Below are positions 60,492 to 64,000 of a stretch of DNA of 64,000 nt, piece by piece. Position 1 is the first letter of the stretch. Every line of letters begins with the position of its first letter. The notes beneath the pieces are model-generated. The model had not been told where the DNA came from. It did not search any database and saw only the letters and a program-made list of their open reading frames with translations. This stretch comes from Streptomyces diastatochromogenes (GTDB lineage: Bacteria; Actinomycetota; Actinomycetes; Streptomycetales; Streptomycetaceae), in NCBI RefSeq assembly GCF_002242805.1, contig NZ_MCGQ01000026.1, forward strand, positions 1-64,000. The letters run 5' to 3'. The translations under genes and the position numbers were made by a program.

Positions 60492-61253
60492 ATGTCCACC
60501 ACTGAACAGCGGGTCGCGATCGTCACCGGCGCGGCGCGCGGTATCGGCGCCGCCACCGCCGTACGACTGGCCGCCGAGGGTCGCGCGGTCGCCGTGATCG
60601 ACCTGGACGAGGCCGCCTGCAAGGACACGGTCGAGAAGATCACCGCGGCCGGCGGCAAGGCCATCGCGGTCGGCGCGGACGTCTCCGACGAGGCGCAGGT
60701 CGAGGCGGCCGTCGCCCGGGTCGCGGCGGAGCTGGGCGCCCCGACGATCCTGGTCAACAACGCGGGCGTGCTCCGCGACAACCTGCTGTTCAAGATGAGC
60801 GTCTCGGACTGGGACACCGTCCTGAACGTCCACCTGCGCGGCTCGTTCCTGATGACCAAGGCCGTCCAGAAGCACATGGTCGACGCGGGCTTCGGCCGGG
60901 TCGTCAACCTCTCCTCGTCCTCGGCGCTGGGTAACCGCGGCCAGGCGAACTACTCGGCCGCCAAGGCCGGCCTGCAGGGCTTCACCAAGACCCTCGCCAT
61001 CGAGCTGGGCAAGTTCGGCATCACCGCCAACGCCGTCGCCCCCGGCTTCATCGCCACCGAGATGACCAAGGCCACCGCCGACCGCGTCGGCATGGGCTTC
61101 GACGACTTCAAGAAGGCCGCCGCCACCCAGATCCCGGTGCAGCGCGTCGGCGAGCCCGAGGACATCGCCAACGCCATCGCCTTCTTCACAGGCGAGGCGG
61201 CCGGCTTCGTCTCCGGCCAGGTGCTGTACGTCGCCGGCGGACCGCTGAACTAG
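60492..61253 (+). CDS. fabG: 3-oxoacyl-ACP reductase family protein
   Basis: A 253-aa short-chain dehydrogenase: cofactor motif 'TGAARGIG', 'NNAGVLRDN' and the catalytic Ser-Tyr-Lys set in 'NLSSSSALGNRGQANYSAAKAG'. It ends 'FVSGQVLYVAGGPLN'. The 'NNAG-x-x-RD' form is typical of FabG-like enzymes that reduce beta-ketoacyl groups with NADPH. ATG 60492 follows GAGGAGAAG. It precedes a second SDR gene by 29 bp, and both are probably transcribed from the 60369 promoter. Confidence 0.88.
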   Translation: MSTTEQRVAIVTGAARGIGAATAVRLAAEGRAVAVIDLDEAACKDTVEKITAAGGKAIAVGADVSDEAQVEAAVARVAAELGAPTILVNNAGVLRDNLLFKMSVSDWDTVLNVHLRGSFLMTKAVQKHMVDAGFGRVVNLSSSSALGNRGQANYSAAKAGLQGFTKTLAIELGKFGITANAVAPGFIATEMTKATADRVGMGFDDFKKAAATQIPVQRVGEPEDIANAIAFFTGEAAGFVSGQVLYVAGGPLN

Positions 61254-61282
61254 GGCATTCAGGGATATTGGGGAACACGGAC

Positions 61283-62047
61283 ATGACTGAACTCCCGGAG
61301 CTTTCCGGCAAGGTCGCGCTCGTCACCGGCGCGAGCCGCGGCATCGGCTACGGCGTCGCCGAGGCGCTGATCGCCCGCGGTGACCGCGTGTGCATCACCG
61401 GCCGCAACGAGGACGCCCTGAAGGAGGCCGTCGAGCAGCTCGGCGCCGAGCGGGTCATCGCCGTCGCCGGCAAGGCCCACGACCTCGCCCACCAGGCCGA
61501 GGCCGTCGAGCGCACCATGGAGGCCTTCGGCCGCGTCGACTTCCTGGTCAACAACGCGGGCACCAACCCGGTCTTCGGCCCGATCGCCGACCTCGACCTG
61601 GACGTCGCCCGCAAGGTGTTCGAGACCAACGTGATCTCGGCGCTCGGCTTCGCCCAGAAGACCTGGCACGCCTGGCAGAAGGACAACGGCGGCGCGATCG
61701 TCAACATCGCCTCGATCGCGGGCCTCGCACCCTCGCCGTTCATCGGCGCCTACGGCGTCAGCAAGGCCGCGATGATCAACCTGACCCAGCAGCTCGCGCA
61801 CGAGTTCGCGCCCAGGGTGCGGGTCAACGCGATCGCCCCGGCCGTCGTGAAGACCAAGTTCGCCCAGGCCCTGTACGAGGGCCGGGAGGCGGAGGCGGCC
61901 GCCGCCTACCCGCTCGGCCGGCTCGGCGTGCCCTCCGACATCGGCGGGGCGGCCGCGTTCCTCACCTCCGCGCAGTCCGACTGGGTCACCGGCCAGACGC
62001 TCGTCGTGGACGGCGGCATCTTCCTCAACGCCGGCGTGGGCGCCTGA
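61283..62047 (+). CDS. SDR-family oxidoreductase
   Basis: A 254-aa short-chain dehydrogenase with 'TGASRGIGYG', 'NNAGTNPVFGP' and catalytic 'NIASIAGLAPSPFIGAYGVSK'. It ends 'TLVVDGGIFLNAG'. It is in operon with fabG and followed by a strong terminator at 62070-62104. The substrate is not known. The start ATG 61283 is chosen over a TTG 15 bp upstream. Confidence 0.88.
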   Translation: MTELPELSGKVALVTGASRGIGYGVAEALIARGDRVCITGRNEDALKEAVEQLGAERVIAVAGKAHDLAHQAEAVERTMEAFGRVDFLVNNAGTNPVFGPIADLDLDVARKVFETNVISALGFAQKTWHAWQKDNGGAIVNIASIAGLAPSPFIGAYGVSKAAMINLTQQLAHEFAPRVRVNAIAPAVVKTKFAQALYEGREAEAAAAYPLGRLGVPSDIGGAAAFLTSAQSDWVTGQTLVVDGGIFLNAGVGA

Positions 62048-62069
62048 CCGGCTCTGCCGACCCGTCTCG

Positions 62070-62104
62070 TTCGGGCGCCGTTTCCCAGCGGAACGGCGCC
62101 CGAA
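62070..62104 (+). terminator. Terminator of the fabG-SDR operon
   Basis: A 13-bp perfect stem (TTCGGGCGCCGTT at 62070-62082, AACGGCGCCCGAA at 62092-62104) with a 9-nt loop lies 23 bp after the SDR stop codon. Confidence 0.85.
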
Positions 62105-62248
62105 ACGCTTCACACGGTCCGCACAGCGCGATGACAACGTCGTCATAACACAATCGATCAAGAACGCCCGCCCCGGGGGTGGTTCAGAGCCCCGGACGCT
62201 GCGGTATGGTCTGCCGACCCTTGGTATGGCAGATCGAGGAGCGTGCGC

Positions 62249-63826
62249 GTGTTCAACCGGAACCGATTCCTGCGGAGAGTCGCGGCGATCGCGTCCATAT
62301 CCCTGGTGGCGGGCTGCAGCCTGCTGTCCGACGGCGATCCCGGCAGCAAGGGACCCATCGTCGTGGGTACCACCAGCGCCCCCAGCACGCTGGACCCGGC
62401 CGGTGCCTGGGACGGTTCCTGGGAGCTGTACCGGAACATCTTCCAGACGCTTCTCGCCTACCCGAACGGTGCCACGACCCCGCAGCCCGACGCCGCCGAG
62501 AGCTGCTCCTTCACCGACTCCGGCAGCCGCACCTACCGCTGCAAGCTGCGCGCGGGCATGAAGTTCGCCGACGGCGACCCGCTGGACGCCAAGGCCGTCC
62601 AGCACTCCATCGACCGCATCCGCACCATCAACGCCCCCGGCGGACCCGCCGGCCTGCTCGGCAGCCTGGACTCGGTGGACGCGGTCGGCGACCGCGAGGT
62701 GGTCTTCCACCTCAACCAGCCCGACGCCACCTTCCCGTTCGTGCTGGCCACCCCGGCCATGTCCATCGTCGACCCCGACGACTACCCCGCGAACTCCCTG
62801 CGCAAGGACACCAAGGTCTACGGCTCCGGGCCGTACCAGTTGCAGTCCTACGAGGAGGGCGAGAAGGCCGTCCTGGTCCGCAACGACCACTACGACGGCT
62901 TCGCCAAGCGGCAGAACGACGAGGTGACCATCCGCTACTTCCAGGACTCGGCGAGCATGGTCAAGGCGCTGCGCGACAAGCAGATCGACGTCACCTACCG
63001 CGGTCTGGCCGCCGACGACATCATCGCCCTGCAGCGGCACGGCGACACCGACCTGCAGCTGGTGGACGGCACCGGCACCGACATCAGCTACCTGGTGTTC
63101 AACCCCAAGGACCCGTGGGCCAAGCAGCCCGCCGTCCGCAGGGCCATCGCCCAGGCCGTCGACCGGGGCGCCATCGCGCACAAGGTCTACAAGGACACCG
63201 TGGACCCGCTGTACTCCATGGTCCCCAAGGGCCTCACCGGCCACTCCACCGACTTCTTCGACGACTTCGGCGAGCCCAGCGTCTCCAAGGCCCGCAAGAT
63301 CCTCCTGGACGCGGGCATCACCCAGCGCGTCCCGCTCACCTTCTGGTACACCACCGACCGCTACGGCTCCGAGACGGCCCTGATGTTCCAGGAGCTGAAG
63401 CGGCAGCTGGAGGACTCCGGCCTGTTCACGATCACCCTCAAGAGCCGCCCCTGGAAGACCTATGTGGTCGGCTACCAGAAGGGCGAGTACCCGGTGTTCG
63501 GCCGCGGCTGGTTCCCGGACTTCCCCGATGCGGACAACTTCATCGCGCCGTTCGTCGGCGAGAAGAACGCGCTCGGCACCCCCTACGACTCCAAGCAGAT
63601 CACCTCGGTGCTGCTGCCCCGCTCGCGGGCCCAGGGCGACCGCGCCAAGGTGGTGAAGGACCTGGAGGCGGCCCAGCAGATCATGGAGAACGACGCCCGG
63701 CTGCTCCCGCTGTGGCAGGGGAGGCAGTTCGTGGCGGCCAACGACGACATCTCGGGCGGCGAGCAGGCCCTCGACCCGTCGACGATCATGATGATGTGGG
63801 AGCTGCACCGCAAGACCAGCTGGTGA
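62249..63826 (+). CDS. ABC transporter substrate-binding lipoprotein (SBP family 5)
   Basis: A 525-aa peptide/oligopeptide-binding protein. The signal sequence 'NRNRFLRRVAAIASISLVAGC' ends in lipobox LVAGC, so it is a lipid-anchored exported protein. The mature part has the family-5 marks 'TSAPSTLDPAGAWDGS', 'YRCKLRAGMKFADGDPLDAK' and 'RAIAQAVDRGAI'. The start is GTG 62249 with GAGGAG about 7 nt upstream; GTG 62243 is too close. No permease or ATPase genes follow, so it either works with a distant system or is an orphan. Confidence 0.88.
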   Translation: MFNRNRFLRRVAAIASISLVAGCSLLSDGDPGSKGPIVVGTTSAPSTLDPAGAWDGSWELYRNIFQTLLAYPNGATTPQPDAAESCSFTDSGSRTYRCKLRAGMKFADGDPLDAKAVQHSIDRIRTINAPGGPAGLLGSLDSVDAVGDREVVFHLNQPDATFPFVLATPAMSIVDPDDYPANSLRKDTKVYGSGPYQLQSYEEGEKAVLVRNDHYDGFAKRQNDEVTIRYFQDSASMVKALRDKQIDVTYRGLAADDIIALQRHGDTDLQLVDGTGTDISYLVFNPKDPWAKQPAVRRAIAQAVDRGAIAHKVYKDTVDPLYSMVPKGLTGHSTDFFDDFGEPSVSKARKILLDAGITQRVPLTFWYTTDRYGSETALMFQELKRQLEDSGLFTITLKSRPWKTYVVGYQKGEYPVFGRGWFPDFPDADNFIAPFVGEKNALGTPYDSKQITSVLLPRSRAQGDRAKVVKDLEAAQQIMENDARLLPLWQGRQFVAANDDISGGEQALDPSTIMMMWELHRKTSW

Positions 63827-63908
63827 TTCCGGCGTGCGGCACCGGTTGTCAGTGGTCGCCTGTAGGTTCTGAGATCTGCAAGTGACCGCACATCGTGAGG
63901 ACGTTGAC

Positions 63909-64000
63909 GTGACCGACACCGCCATGCTGCCCGAGTCCTGGCGCGGGGTTCTGGGCGACGAGTTGCAGCAGCCCTACTTCAAGGAGCTGACCGAGTTCGT
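63909..64000 (+). CDS. ung: Uracil-DNA glycosylase, 5' part only
   Basis: The window ends 30 codons into this gene. 'MLPESWRGVLGDELQQPYFKEL' is the characteristic N-terminus of bacterial Ung, which removes uracil from DNA. The start is GTG 63909 with GTGAGG 8 nt upstream. It confirms that the right end is core chromosome. Confidence 0.75.
   Translation, partial: MTDTAMLPESWRGVLGDELQQPYFKELTEF

Noticed and set aside
61259..63925. An 888-codon open frame on the minus strand opposite the SDR and lipoprotein genes
   Set aside because: It is a high-GC shadow: the predicted protein is Gly/Val/Arg-rich low complexity, and the plus strand has three well-recognised genes there.

Overview
This is high-GC actinobacterial DNA, almost certainly Streptomyces. 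The evidence is GTG/TTG starts, ATGA/GTGA stop-start overlaps, a full conservon (cvnABCDEF), zinc-ribbon XRE/TPR regulators, a fused IclR regulator and Streptomyces-type tyrosine integrase and IS5/IS630/IS256 remnants. No tRNA, rRNA or CRISPR array was found.

The right end (59.1-64 kb) looks like core chromosome: a HipA-like kinase, a DUF3037 protein, FabG, a second SDR, an ABC peptide-binding lipoprotein and the start of ung. An integrase/excisionase pair lies immediately to its left (57.4-59.2 kb). The left end holds a double IclR regulator diverging from an aquaporin gene that is cut off after about 160 codons. The stretch between is accessory DNA, a patchwork of small systems separated by transposon debris.

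From left to right the accessory part contains: (a) 2.7-7.3 kb, orphan genes, an RsbW-like ATPase, a pRiA4b ORF-3-like gene and a HEPN-motif protein flanked by short direct repeats; (b) 7.4-12.2 kb, a decayed Tn3-family transposon (tnpA and tnpR fragments) bracketing a two-gene module of a small membrane protein and a STAND (NB-ARC) ATPase with about 12 TPRs; (c) 12.2-14.8 kb, transposase debris, a small membrane protein and an RlmN/Cfr-like radical SAM enzyme; (d) 15.0-20.1 kb, an archaeal-type aspartyl-tRNA synthetase gene behind a T-box riboswitch, convergent with an operon of a 118-aa protein, two radical SAM enzymes and a JmjC-like oxygenase; (e) 20.3-21.1 kb, an intact IS5-family element beside an older IS5 remnant; (f) 21.9-37.0 kb, two trypsin-like proteases, two very large uncharacterised proteins, a subtilisin and a PatG-C-like protein (a split PatA/PatG-type pair) with three small proteins that share an R(L/M)PGF motif, then a ferritin-like protein; (g) 37.6-42.4 kb, two regulator units, XRE/TPR + APH and XRE/TPR + HAD, with the same operator-like palindrome; (h) 42.5-48.5 kb, a conservon; (i) 48.7-55.3 kb, a same-strand cluster of three APH-fold proteins, a methyltransferase, an ABC transporter and a 2H phosphoesterase; (j) 55.4-56.4 kb, an extra gpsA.

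The strongest candidates for undescribed biology are the T-box-controlled AspRS paralogue beside the radical SAM/JmjC operon, and the PatG-like protease locus with its R(L/M)PGF small proteins and giant partners. The HEPN gene and the membrane-protein/STAND pair are plausible anti-phage modules. All functions are inferred from motifs read by eye; no database search was possible.
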